Source of the DNA: Tritrichomonas musculus
Taxonomy: Eukaryota; Parabasalia; Tritrichomonadida; Tritrichomonadidae
Direction: 5' to 3'
NCBI GenBank assembly: GCA_039105265.1
Contig: JAPFFF010000311.1
Coordinates: forward strand, 1-26,796
DNA: 26,796 nt
Shown: positions 1 through 8,995 of the stretch, piece by piece
Position numbering within the stretch: the stretch's first letter is position 1
Layout of the letters: each line of letters begins with the position of its first letter
The notes under the pieces: model-generated
Databases searched by the model: none
Seen by the model: only the letters and a program-made list of their open reading frames with translations
Told to the model about the DNA's origin: nothing
Translations under genes and position numbers: made by a program

Positions 1-174
1 GTTAAGGGCAGAGTTAACAGAAAATAAAATTAAACAAATAATAGATAATGAAGAACTGTTTCTCTTTTTTGGCAAAAGTGGATTTAATATTAATAACCAC
101 AACTTAATATTGAAGTTATCAAATAAAAAATAAACATAATCATTTTTTACATATAAAAATATATTCACAATTTA
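1..174. other. AT-rich intergenic start of window
   Basis: No gene is visible. The stretch has a short inverted pair (GTTAA near 1 and TTAAC near 14) and the word GCAAAAGTGGATT near 73, which recurs near 2143. These may be remnants of transposon ends, but no mate or target duplication could be assigned. Confidence 0.4.
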
Positions 175-1852
175 GTTGGTGGACATAATTATGTTTTTGG
201 GTCATAATCATGTTTGCTCAACTTTTTGAATGGTACACAAAAATAAAACACATTTTTCTCAATACTTTTTAAAGATAATTTGATAATATTATATACTTTA
301 TTAATGTATTTTATGTACATCATTATTTAATTAAATGAACTATTATATTTGCGATTTATATGAAATTTTGCCATTAATGAAAAAAAAGTCAAAATGCTTA
401 TTTTATTCTCAATAATTGAAACTTGGGATTTAAGGTACAAATCCAGTACGTTTAGTAACCGCAATTTTTTTTGACATTCTCAAAGAATAAAATGACATGT
501 CATCCATTTCATATAACATGTCTTAATATTTATTTAAATTGTAAAATAAGTGTCAAAAACAAACCTAGTCAATTTAAACTTTTTCAGAGACATGCAACTA
601 TTCAAATAATAAACGTTCTCCTATTCAAAAAATAACGTACTGGATTTGTACCTTAATAATAATATCATTAATTCATAATCAGTAATGATATAATTTTGTC
701 AGATAATTGATATCTAAAAACTTTCATATAAGAAAATTTTGATGCACAAAATAAAGATAAAAATCATATCACTTTTTGTTTTTTTCCAATAAAAAATAAA
801 AACTTTTAAATTTTTATTTAAATATTTGATATAATGCATATAGTATAATGATATTGAAAGAATAAAATTGGCGGTTCTACTCAAGATCTATTACCTTAAT
901 GAAAAAGAGTAACTTCTGAAATAACTTAAAAAGACTTTCAATTTTAGACATTGAGAAATTATTTTCATTATTTTAATAGTTCTTCTATACTTACCTAATA
1001 TTTATTGATTAATTGCTATTTTTAATGCTATTATAATAGAAAAAATAAAAAAGTGAAATTTGTATATTTCTTAGAAAAACCTGAAATCTTGATGGCAACA
1101 ATGATTTTTAGAGGATTAATAATATATTTCATTGTATGTGTTATCAAATAATGTAATTCTGAAATCATATCAATTATGCATGAGTGATTTATGAATGATT
1201 TTGAATGAAAAAAAGAAAAATGAAATTTTTCCAAGATTGATTCTTTTTCAACCATATTATTATATTTAATATATTATATGCATCATATAGATGATTAATA
1301 CTGCATCTAATTTGAAATAAAATAAACTCATTTTTCAAAATTAGTATTTTTGTATGAATGATTTTTGTCATATTTTGAAAACACTTTTTCTTTTTATATA
1401 ATTATTATTTCAATAAATTTTTTTCTAAAATATAATATATACATTATATTCTAAAATAATAACTATGTTAGAGCAAATTAAAACAACCTTTTTTTTATGG
1501 TAAAAGCATGAAATGTGATATGAAATGAGTTTTTGAGTAGTGAAATGAAAATGAAACCATTTTTTCTAATTATCTATTTTATTTCAATAAATTATAATGA
1601 TACATTTTAATTATAGATGAAAAGTAAATTATAATTTTTTTCAAATAATAAAAAAATATTCAGAAATTAAAAATTCGATATCATATTTATGATCAAATTT
1701 AGTTTGATAAAAGTGAATGAAAATCGGGGAATAGAATGTATCCAATATGATATTAATTGTTCTACAATTGTTTTTTAAAAAGTCCAATTTGAATATATAG
1801 AAATGATGTGAAAACATAATTATGTCTCCAAAACAGAATTATGTCCACCAAC
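175..1852. mobile_element. 1.68-kb TA-flanked non-autonomous DNA transposon
   Basis: Seen: imperfect 41-bp terminal inverted repeats, left at 175-215 (begins GTTGGTGGACATAATT) and right at 1812-1852 (ends AATTATGTCCACCAAC), with about six mismatches. The ends are bordered by TA on both sides (173-174 and 1853-1854), as expected for the Tc1/mariner superfamily, which duplicates TA on insertion. The 1.6-kb interior has no reading frame above background and no transposase, so the element would need enzyme from elsewhere. A smaller TTAA-flanked element is nested at 434-652, so this element is the older of the two. TA is common in AT-rich DNA, so the family assignment is tentative; the paired termini are the stronger evidence. 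Confidence 0.7.
434..652. mobile_element. 219-bp TTAA-flanked MITE
   Basis: Perfect 19-bp terminal inverted repeats GGTACAAATCCAGTACGTT (434-452) and the complement at 634-652, bordered on each side by TTAA (430-433 and 653-656). TTAA duplication is the hallmark of piggyBac-type elements, although the ends are not canonical piggyBac ends. It lies inside the larger 175-1852 element. A related single end is at 4290-4347, where the last 20 bp and a segment containing AATAAACGTTCTCC are shared. No coding capacity. Confidence 0.75.
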
Positions 1853-1857
1853 TATAC

Positions 1858-1944
1858 GTTAATTTATCTTTTATCGATTTAATGATATCTTTTTTATAAT
1901 TTCCTTTCAACTCTGGTTTGATTTAATATACGAAAAATGTTTCA
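1858..1944 (+). repeat. Dispersed repeat, copy 1 (mate at 24413-24497)
   Basis: About 87 bp beginning GTTAATTTATC and ending AATGTTTCA, directly repeated 22.5 kb away at 24413-24497 with roughly 85-90% identity by eye. It directly abuts the right end of the 175-1852 element. The second copy is preceded by a degraded match to the terminal sequence of that element (near 24290-24325), so both may be parts of a larger old repeat. Confidence 0.6.
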
Positions 1945-2645
1945 TGAATGATACTCTGCTTATAAACGATTTTGAACAAGTTGAACAAAAAGTTAACAAA
2001 ATATATTTAGATATTATGATGAGTAGACTGACCTATTTAAAATCTCAAAGACTAGGCTTGTTTATATGGTTAACATTTGGATTAACACAGAATGGCATGC
2101 AAATCCACTTGTGAACATCCAAATTGAGCGTTTGTAGTTTTTAGCAAAAGTGGATTGAGTGATTATTATAATTATTTATAAAATTTTTATATTTAAATAT
2201 ATATTTATTCTTTTTTATCAATTAAAAATATCATTGAAATTATATTAGACGATTAATTTTAATTCAAAATAATAAAAACATTAATATTAATGTTTGACCG
2301 AAAAAAAATTTTTATAATATATTAGTAAAAGTATCATCAAATTTTATTTTAAATATCATACTACATCAAAAGAAAGATTTATTGGATATTTAATACGTTT
2401 TACACATATTTAAAAAGCTATTTTTTCCTATAAATTGAATTGATTTTTAAAAATATGATTTTATCAAAATCTATACATTAAAAATCATATTTATTTAAAT
2501 AAAGATAAATGTTATTTTAAATATATTTATACACAAAAACAAATATATAGCAAAATCATTTAAATACAGTAAGGTTTTCTAAAAAGGAAAACGTTTTAAA
2601 AATTCACTTTTTGAGAAAAAAATTAATCTTCAAAAATAAGATAAA
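1945..2645. other. AT-rich intergenic DNA with one hairpin
   Basis: No gene is supported. The only structure noted is a 9-bp stem, AATCCACTT at 2102-2110 with AAGTGGATT at 2148-2156, around a 37-nt spacer. The same AAAGTGGATT word occurs near 77, suggesting a transposon-end relic. The rest is low-complexity A/T. Confidence 0.4.
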
Positions 2646-2647
2646 TA

Positions 2648-2977
2648 ACGTGCTTTCAATAGACCTGGAGCATTTCAGTCGACCCGGAGCAAGGTCAATT
2701 TAGCATAAATTGGCCATGGTTTGATCGTTTTTTTTATAAAAAAGAAAACCAGAAATATTTCGATCAGAATTTTTTTATTTTTCACTATTTCACAAATATC
2801 TCAAAATCAAAAAAGTAAAACAAATAATATTTAACAAAAATTATAATGTAAAATAATAATTTTTATTTAATTTATCATCAAATATTAAATAAAATAATTA
2901 AATTGTATGAAAAATAATAAAAATAAAATTTAGTGCTACGGGTCTATTGAAATGGTATGGGTCAATTGAAAGCACCT
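2648..2977. mobile_element. 330-bp MITE with about 43-bp inverted repeats
   Basis: Inverted termini at 2650-2691 (GTGCTTTCAATAGACC and onward) and 2934-2975 (complement ending TTGAAAGCAC) match over about 42 bp with several substitutions. TA dinucleotides sit just outside (2646-2647 and 2978-2979), compatible with a Tc1/mariner-type TA target duplication. The interior is A/T-rich and non-coding. It lies about 110 bp upstream of the small gene at 3086. Confidence 0.65.
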
Positions 2978-3085
2978 TACATTGGATAATTTTTGAATAT
3001 AAAAATGGGGAAAATTTTTATTTTCATATTAAAATTTTGAGAATAACGATATGAAAAATTTTAGTTAACCTATCAAAAAGTTGAT

Positions 3086-3547
3086 ATGACTTTATTAACG
3101 AAATCATTTTATTTGATGTTTGATCACGAAAAAGGATGCATGATTTATAAAGACGGACCTGAATTAGTAGCTTGGCGTAGTAAATGTAAAGAAATAGTTT
3201 TGACGGAGTATGGTAAAGCAACTATGGACGCTTTTGAAAAATGGAGAAAAGATGGCGAGCGTTTTCTAAAAGAAGATTTCTTGAATAGCGCATCGTTTCC
3301 TTTTTTAAATGATGGTCGACCTGAATTGATGGAATGGCTTGAAGGGACATTACAAACAATGACATTAGAACATTATTGGGATTATGAATCTAGATTGAAA
3401 GGTGCTTATGAATTTTTGGAATCAATGGAAAAAGCCTATTATTCAGGTAATAAGCAATTAAAGCCCGCTGTTCACCAAATAGATTTTATACTTACTAATT
3501 TGAGAGCAGAAAGAGAATTTGATTCTGTGGATGATCCAATAGAATAA
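3086..3547 (+). CDS. Small acidic protein of unknown function
   Basis: A 153-residue reading frame with clearly non-random composition (mixed, charged, several Trp and Glu-rich segments) compared with the A/T-driven frames around it. I do not recognise a family. It looks soluble and mainly helical: no signal peptide, no hydrophobic span, no cysteine motif; residues about 25-130 are rich in charged amphipathic stretches such as AFEKWRKDGERF and LEGTLQTMTLEHYWDYESRL. Two starts are possible: Met1 (3086) or Met11 (3116), the latter supported by an initiator-like TCATTTTA 12 nt before it, giving 143 residues. The stop is in GAATAAAATAA, which fits the TAAA polyadenylation signal of trichomonads. 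It is isolated between a MITE upstream and another downstream. Confidence 0.65.
   Translation: MTLLTKSFYLMFDHEKGCMIYKDGPELVAWRSKCKEIVLTEYGKATMDAFEKWRKDGERFLKEDFLNSASFPFLNDGRPELMEWLEGTLQTMTLEHYWDYESRLKGAYEFLESMEKAYYSGNKQLKPAVHQIDFILTNLRAEREFDSVDDPIE
3104..3112 (+). promoter_or_regulatory. Initiator-like site TCATTTTAT
   Basis: TCATTTTA matches the known trichomonad initiator pattern (TCA, pyrimidine, T, T/A), which normally lies within about 20 nt of the start codon. It is 12 nt upstream of an in-frame ATG at 3116 but downstream of the first ATG at 3086. If functional, transcription would start at the A of TCA and translation at 3116. Such a short motif is frequent in AT-rich DNA. Confidence 0.3.
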
Positions 3548-3624
3548 AATAATGCCGAGTTTAATTAAGATGGAGTCTCATTAATACAGATTGCCAAATA
3601 AAAAAAAATCCAAAATAACTTTTA

Positions 3625-3912
3625 GTCTAGAGTAAAACCCCCCTATCAAATGGAAAACTCCCCTACCAAATCTCTATATAATAGAGTTAGAATCATAATA
3701 TCATATATACATATAGATAAAATGTTCATTTGATAAAATAATTATTATTATTTAAAAAATGTTTATTTTATATTTAGATATTAGTATTTAAAAATGCAAT
3801 CAATTCAATTTTTATTATCGAAAAATTGAATAGAAAATGGTAGGTGGGTTTTCCACCAACGTACTTTTTGCCACCATTAAAGGCCAAAAATGGTAGGGGG
3901 TTTCTATTAGAC
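3625..3912. mobile_element. 288-bp TA-flanked MITE
   Basis: Termini GTCTAGAGTAAAACCCCCC (3625-3643) and the complement ending GGGGGTTTCTATTAGAC (3896-3912) form an imperfect inverted repeat, and both are bordered by TA (3623-3624, 3913-3914). The C-runs and G-runs stand out in this A/T-rich DNA. A second internal pair (ACTCCCCTACCA near 3657, GGTAGGTGGGTT near 3840) echoes the ends. No coding capacity. It starts about 75 bp after the stop of the gene at 3086-3547. Confidence 0.6.
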
Positions 3913-3939
3913 TATTTATTTTTTTTTAATATGATCAAA

Positions 3940-3941
<2 letters not shown>

Positions 3942-3974
<33 letters not shown>
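3942..3974 (+). repeat. A33 homopolymer
   Basis: An uninterrupted run of 33 A. It follows the MITE at 3625-3912, but no LINE or SINE body or target duplication could be linked to it, so it is annotated only as a simple repeat. Its exact length may be unreliable in a sequence assembly. Confidence 0.8.
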
Positions 3975-3975
<1 letters not shown>

Positions 3976-4289
3976 ACTTTTTCAGACAAAAACTGACATT
4001 GACAAAAACAATCAAATCTATATAGGATAATCAATTAAATTAACTATTACATTGTTAAAAGCCACCAATTTCGCATGAATTCAAAAACGATAAGCTATAT
4101 TTGGTCAGATTCAAATTGAATTTCACCTTTATTTTTATTACTATTTTTATCAAATTTTTTGACTGACATTTCAAATTAAGAAGTTCCAATATGGAGTTGA
4201 TACATCATCTGTTTTTTACACCAGGATATTTTTTTGAGCAAAAGCTGTTTATTCAAGTTTATTATTTGTATGAATATCTTATCTATGAA

Positions 4290-4347
4290 AATAAATAAAC
4301 GTTCTCCTTTTTTATTTTATAGCCTACTGGATTTGTACCTTAACATT
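4290..4347. repeat. Single end of the TTAA-type MITE family
   Basis: This segment shares AATAAACGTTCTCC and the terminal CTGGATTTGTACCTTAA with the right end of the MITE at 434-652, with a diverged middle. Only one end is present; no matching left end was found upstream. It is best read as a truncated or highly diverged relative. Confidence 0.55.
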
Positions 4348-4549
4348 AGGTAACCTATTTTGAGTGTTCAAATTCTTTCAACAATTGAAATTATCTCAAA
4401 AATTTGAATGAATTAAAAATATAGAGAACTTTCAGAAAATAATAAGATAGAGCTATGAAAAATTGTAAATCTCTTAAAAAGATTCACTTTTTGATATTCT
4501 GTAATTCAAAAATTGATCCTCACAAGAGATTTTTTTATTTTGAATAAAA

Positions 4550-7485
4550 ATGCAAGAACTTCAAGTTCAGCTTAAAACAGCATCTGTTTTAAATATTCCA
4601 CATCAGGTATATGACTGTTGATCAAGACTTCAAATTTATCATCAATGATAGAATTGTCTCAAATCTTCTTTCACCATACAGTTATGTATAAAATATTGAA
4701 GCAGTATAAAAAGTGGAAGCACTTTTTTAAAAAATTTTCAAAATTTTTTTTCAAAAATCATTTTTTTTCTCATCATATATTAAAGTTATCCAAAAGTAAA
4801 ATATACCAAAATGCTAAGCGTTTAATACTTTTTATAAATAACTATGAAATTTTTATATTAGACTAAAGTCAGAGAATTTTTCGAATGAAGAAGAAGAGAA
4901 AATATAATGCATTTTATTAGTAGCACTGTGCATTATTTCAAAATTAAATTGGATATATTGATTCTATATATGCTACCACATAATAAATAAAAATAAAACT
5001 ATAGCCATTATTATTAACATTTATGATAAAAATAGAAATTTATTTTTTTTTAAGGCCGTTTAAATTTTATGAAAATTTAAAATTGTTGAAAGTCTGATAA
5101 AAATGATTTCTAGTTGGATTTAACTTAAATAAATGTTTCTATATATATTCATGAAGATCATTACTACAAGAATCCCCTATTCTATTTTGCTTTTTTTAAG
5201 CAGAATGCTAATTTCAAAATTAGAAATGTAAATATCTTCTTTTTCAATCATTACACTTTTATAATTCAATAAAAAAATAATTAAATCTATAAATCACACG
5301 TTATAAATGAATAAAACATGTTGTATATGAATTATGTACCAAGATACAATCGTATTCTTGAAATCGATAAAATAAACGTCTGTGATTTATAAACGAATAT
5401 GGTGTATTAAAAAAAGAATTTCTATTTTTTTTTGATTTTATAGTATCAAAGGATTTAATAGTTGCTATCTGATATTAATTTAGGCTTTGTATGATTATTT
5501 TTATTGTACATTTAGGTTTTTTTTATGTAAATTCACAATATGTAAATGACCAGAATTGATCATTCATTTTAACTAATAAATGAATATTATATAAATTACA
5601 ATACTTTTAAATCAATAAATAATGATATAATCCTATTAAATGAGTTTTTTTTTACTTGAAAATGAATTTTAATTTCATTTTTTCAATTTCCCTTATTTGT
5701 CATCAAATCCGACTCATCTAAAGATATAATTAGATTCAAAATGTAATAATTAGGGTAATATATTTGTGACATATGCTAATTATATTCTCACGTTTATCGT
5801 AACACAAAAATGATATATTTGTTGTAAATAATTAAATTTTTCAACATATTCATTCATTGATTAATTTATAAATATAAATTAATAAATAATGAATATGATC
5901 AAGGTTTGATATAATCTTAACTTAGTTATTAGAATGTTTTATTTCAGTGAAAAACTAATTTAACTAAATTACTCTTCAAAACAAGACTTTCAACAATTTT
6001 AAATTTTCATAAAATTTAAACGGCCTTAAAAAAAAATAAATTTCTATTTTTATCATAAATGTTAATAATAATGGCTATAGTTTTATTTTTATTTATTATG
6101 TGGTAGCATATATAGAATCAATATATCCAATTTAATTTTGAAATAATGCACAGTGCTACTAATAAAATGCATTATATTTTCTCTTCTTCTTCATTCGAAA
6201 AATTCTCTGACTTTAGTCTAATATAAAAATTTCATAGTTATTTATAAAAAGTATTAAACGCTTAGCATTTTGGTATATTTTACTTTTGGATAACTTTAAT
6301 ATTTGATGAGAAAAAAATTGATTTTTGAAAAAAAATTTTGAAAATTTTTTAAAAAAGGCTTCCACTTTTTATACTGCTTCAATATTTTATACATAACTGT
6401 ATATCAGCCAAATGCAGAAAGCAGATCCAACAAACAGCACTTTCACTATTACCACAAAAGAAAGTGGCGATTTCAGGCATGTTCTTGACCTTGTTACATT
6501 CACCAACCATTCGATTCCAACAAACGAAATCCAATTTTTTTCAGAAGTCATTGAAAAACTTGGTAACCGCTCAATTAGTATTGATAACCTTCAACCAGAT
6601 AATCTCACAAATGATAATGTTATCGAACTTCTCCATTACCACGAGCAATTTCATCATCTGTACGGAAATCAAATTGAACTTGAAATTGAGTACCTATCGT
6701 CGCATTTCATTGAACTTTGCGACAGTTTTTTTTAATGAATTGAAGACCCTTTCAATTGAGATTATTGAAAAAGTTGTTTCAAATGTAAGTCTGAAGCTTC
6801 TGAGTGAAGACCAGCTGCTCAAATTCGCCAACGATCTCTACCAAGATTCGACTAATTCAAACCGTCGAGAATATTCAATAGTTTACGAACATATTGGTGA
6901 ATTTATTGACCATTTCAGTAAGGACGACATGAGTGAGGAATCGTGGCGTCGCCTGTCAAATAGATTGAAACAAGCCGTCACCAACCGTCAATCAAATCAT
7001 CCAGAACGATTCAAATTGAAATTTTTGCCGAAGGGTGACTCTGATTTTGACATCACTGAAAAAAGTTAGTATCACAGCTTCAGCTAATCAAAAAGATTGT
7101 AAAAATGTTATAAAGTATGATACAAATGAATTTTATTATTCTGATGATGAACAAAACAGCTGGATTTGTTTTGATTTTAAAGACAAACGAATAATTCAAA
7201 ACAAATTACCAAATTAAGTCACGTAATATTCATTCTTCAGATTGTCATCCAAAGAGTTGGATTATTGAGGGATTGAATGACAACGGCGAGTGGGAAAATC
7301 TTGCAACAGTCAACTACTGTTCCTACCTCAGTGGACCATGTCACACACACATATTCCCAGTCACAAATCCAAATCAGAAAAAATTCCGCAGCATTTGCAC
7401 CACTCAGACTGGAAAAAATTGTGGTGGTGGCTACTATTTAAATATCAACTGCTTTGAATAGTATGGCAAACTAATGTTTCAATAA
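4550..7485 (+). pseudogene. BTB/BACK plus F5/8 type C (discoidin-like) gene, broken and split by a transposon
   Basis: Host gene of a family expanded in trichomonads. From the ATG at 4550 come a leader (QVQLKTASVLNIPHQVYD) and the BTB start (DQDFKFIINDRIVSNLLSP), ending at 4676. A 1.7-kb transposon (4679-6399) follows; the BTB/BACK part resumes at 6400 with YISQMQKADPTNSTFTI and continues to about 7060 (FFSEVIEKLGN, LSIEIIEKVVSN, LLSEDQLLKF). The F5/8C-like C-terminus follows: NSWICFDFKDKRI, HPKSWIIEGLNDNGEWE, CSYLSGPCHTHIF, ending CFE, stop, YGKLMFQ, stop. Without the insert and frameshifts it would be about 400 residues. Frame changes lie near 4616, 6728-6735 (T run), 7062 (A run) and 7210, with an in-frame TAG at 7459 just before the expected YGKL end. 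Several are at homopolymers, so some could be assembly errors; the insertion alone disables the gene. Confidence 0.85.
4679..6399. mobile_element. 1,721-bp foldback (long-TIR) transposon inserted at TA
   Basis: Two arms, 4679-5095 and 5984-6399, are inverted repeats of about 417 bp differing at only a handful of positions by eye. Ends read CAGTTATG and CATAACTG, and TA is present on both sides (4677-4678, 6400-6401). Deleting the element plus one TA restores an uninterrupted host reading frame (SPYIS), which independently confirms the boundaries and the 2-bp duplication. TA duplication and CAGT ends fit the Tc1/mariner superfamily. The 888-bp middle (5096-5983) is A/T-rich, has no transposase and no frame of note, so it is non-autonomous. 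Near-identical arms imply a fairly recent insertion or arm homogenisation. A short frame at 4618-4866 is merely the arm read through and is not a gene. Confidence 0.93.
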
Positions 7486-8038
7486 AGACAGCCACGTTTA
7501 CTGCTATCAATAAAAAATTCTTTTTTTTTTTTTAAATATTTTTATTTAATAGAACGGTTAATGTTTTCAATGTCTTTGGCGCCATTTTAAATATTACTAT
7601 AGTTATATTCAAGTTAACTTTTATTCTTTCTAATACCAGATACTTTTATTAGATTTATTTTAGAAGATTATTAATCTCAGATTGCTATTTCCAAATTATC
7701 ATTTTCAGATTGTTATTCTCAAGTTGTTAATTGAAAAAGTTCATAAGTCTCTTTTGAAATCTGAGAATAAATGGCGTGTGGTAAGCAAATAGGAAAATTA
7801 ACCAGCAAGTCTTCTAAAATATTAACAAACGTTGTTAATTGAAAAAGTTCATAAGTCTCTTTTGAAAATATTTGCACTCAAAAAGTGGATGAAGTATATT
7901 TGTTTTCAAAAAGTGGACACCTTGCTGGTTAAGTAACAAGCAAGCCTTGCCAGAAAATATTACTCTTAAATTTATTAGAAATACTGTTTTATTTTGATTA
8001 TTAATATTGCTTTTATAGGATAAAAAGGAAATTCTTAA
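7486..8038. other. Intergenic stretch with short repeats
   Basis: No gene is visible. It holds a T run (about 7521-7533), the 37-bp direct repeats described separately, and an inverted pair TTAACCAGCAAG (7798-7809) and CTTGCTGGTTAA (7920-7931). The latter, together with AAAAAGTGGAC near 7909, suggests a small degraded transposon, but no target duplication was found. Confidence 0.45.
7723..7867 (+). repeat. Two 37-bp direct repeats, 108-bp period
   Basis: Identical copies at 7723-7759 and 7831-7867, each beginning GTTGTTAATTGAAAAAG and ending CTCTTTTGAAA. The intervening 71 bp is unique. Perfect identity suggests a recent local duplication rather than an old dispersed repeat. Confidence 0.75.
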
Positions 8039-8161
8039 TCGCATATTTCTGAAGCTTCCTCAGGCACAGGCAGTTCAAATGAAAAGATAAAAAAATCACT
8101 GAACTTCACTACTCAAAGCAATCCAAATGAAAACATTTTCATTAACCTACAAATATTTTGA
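8039..8161 (+). pseudogene. Fragment copied from the tail of the giant ankyrin gene
   Basis: A 40-codon open stretch includes SSNEKIKKSLNFTTQSNPNE, which matches SSNEQQKTSLSFTTQSNPSE in the tail of the ankyrin protein encoded on the opposite strand. The match is also strong in DNA: 8072-8124 against the complement of 12577-12628, close to 88% by eye. There is no start codon and nothing upstream resembles the ankyrin gene, so it is a small copied scrap or the last trace of a lost paralogue. It ends 150 bp before the ADP-ribosyltransferase gene. Confidence 0.7.
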
Positions 8162-8302
8162 TTTTTAATAGTGCATTAAGTCATATCACAATTGTGAAAA
8201 CAGCAGTGCTTAATAAACCAGTTATTTATTAAGCTCTGAAATTTTCAAAGCCTATTGAAATCAAAGTCAAAATTTTCATCAAAACAAAATTTATTAATAA
8301 AT

Positions 8303-8311
8303 TCATTAAAA
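8303..8311 (+). promoter_or_regulatory. Initiator-like site TCATTAAAA
   Basis: TCATTAAAA lies 12 nt before the start codon at 8315. Position and sequence fit the trichomonad initiator element, where transcription begins at the A of TCA a few bases before the ATG. The motif is short and not proven here. Confidence 0.4.
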
Positions 8312-8314
8312 TAG

Positions 8315-8995
8315 ATGAATTATTATTATCATGCAACATCATTCGAAAATGCTCAAAAAATAGAAGTAGAAGGATTTCATTTAGGACAAAATGGAATGTT
8401 TGGCGGTGGAATATATTTTTCTGAAATGCCGGAAGAAGCAGTTCGTAAAGCAAGAGTTTCAAGATGCGATTGTATAATCGTTGCTACACTTAATGTTGGC
8501 CGTTTATTGACAGAAGAAATGGCAATGAATCATTTTAATGAAAGAATAGTAAATAAAATGGGATATGATTCAGTTCAAATGACACATTGTCGGACAGGAG
8601 CAGAAATATGCATTTATGAACCTTCTAGAGTCACTATTGTTTGCATTGTACACTGGGATTCGTCAAGTATCGAGTTTAAAGGGGAAAACTTACGAGATAA
8701 AATAAATTTGAATGATTTTAGAACTTTTATAAATGGCCGGACAATTAAATTAAATCCACCAAACCAAGAAGCCCCAACTTTCAAAGATAAATCACCTGAA
8801 GAAATTAAAGCGAGAAGATACAAAAGATTAGATGATTTGGAAACATATTTGCTAAATGAGAAAAATCACACAATTCTCACAGATCCTTGGTTTAAAAATC
8901 CAGCTGATGCTTGCATGAAAACACTTCGTAACTATTTACATCACCATATCCAATTTCGCGATGAATTTCCTGAATTAAAAGATGAATTAGATTAA
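8315..8995 (+). CDS. Compact PARP-type ADP-ribosyltransferase domain protein
   Basis: 226 residues. Residues 1-115 carry the core signatures of the PARP (diphtheria-toxin-fold, H-Y-E) catalytic domain: YYYHATS with His6, FGGGIYFSE with Tyr34, and AEICIYEPSRV with Glu97 aligned to the catalytic Glu of the PARP1 EYIVY motif. The full triad is therefore present, so transfer of ADP-ribose from NAD to protein or nucleic acid is plausible; whether it makes chains or single units cannot be told. The N-terminal half of a full PARP catalytic region and any helical regulatory domain are missing. Residues 116-226 are charged and helical, of unknown family. No signal peptide or membrane span. An initiator-like TCATTAAAA precedes the ATG, and the stop is in ATTAAAAAA. 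The same frame continues after the stop (next entry). Confidence 0.82.
   Translation: MNYYYHATSFENAQKIEVEGFHLGQNGMFGGGIYFSEMPEEAVRKARVSRCDCIIVATLNVGRLLTEEMAMNHFNERIVNKMGYDSVQMTHCRTGAEICIYEPSRVTIVCIVHWDSSSIEFKGENLRDKINLNDFRTFINGRTIKLNPPNQEAPTFKDKSPEEIKARRYKRLDDLETYLLNEKNHTILTDPWFKNPADACMKTLRNYLHHHIQFRDEFPELKDELD

Noticed and set aside
1031-1371. Two minus-strand frames of 74 and 60 residues
   Set aside because: Composition is that of random A/T-rich DNA (Ile, Phe, Asn, Lys), they overlap each other and lie inside a transposon.
3942-3974. A33 as the tail of a LINE, SINE or processed retrocopy
   Set aside because: No recognisable body upstream other than a terminal-inverted-repeat MITE, and no flanking duplication was found.
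4618-4866. An 82-residue Phe/Lys-rich frame
   Set aside because: It starts in the broken BTB gene and runs through the transposon arm; its Lys/Phe/Ile text is only A/T-rich DNA being read.
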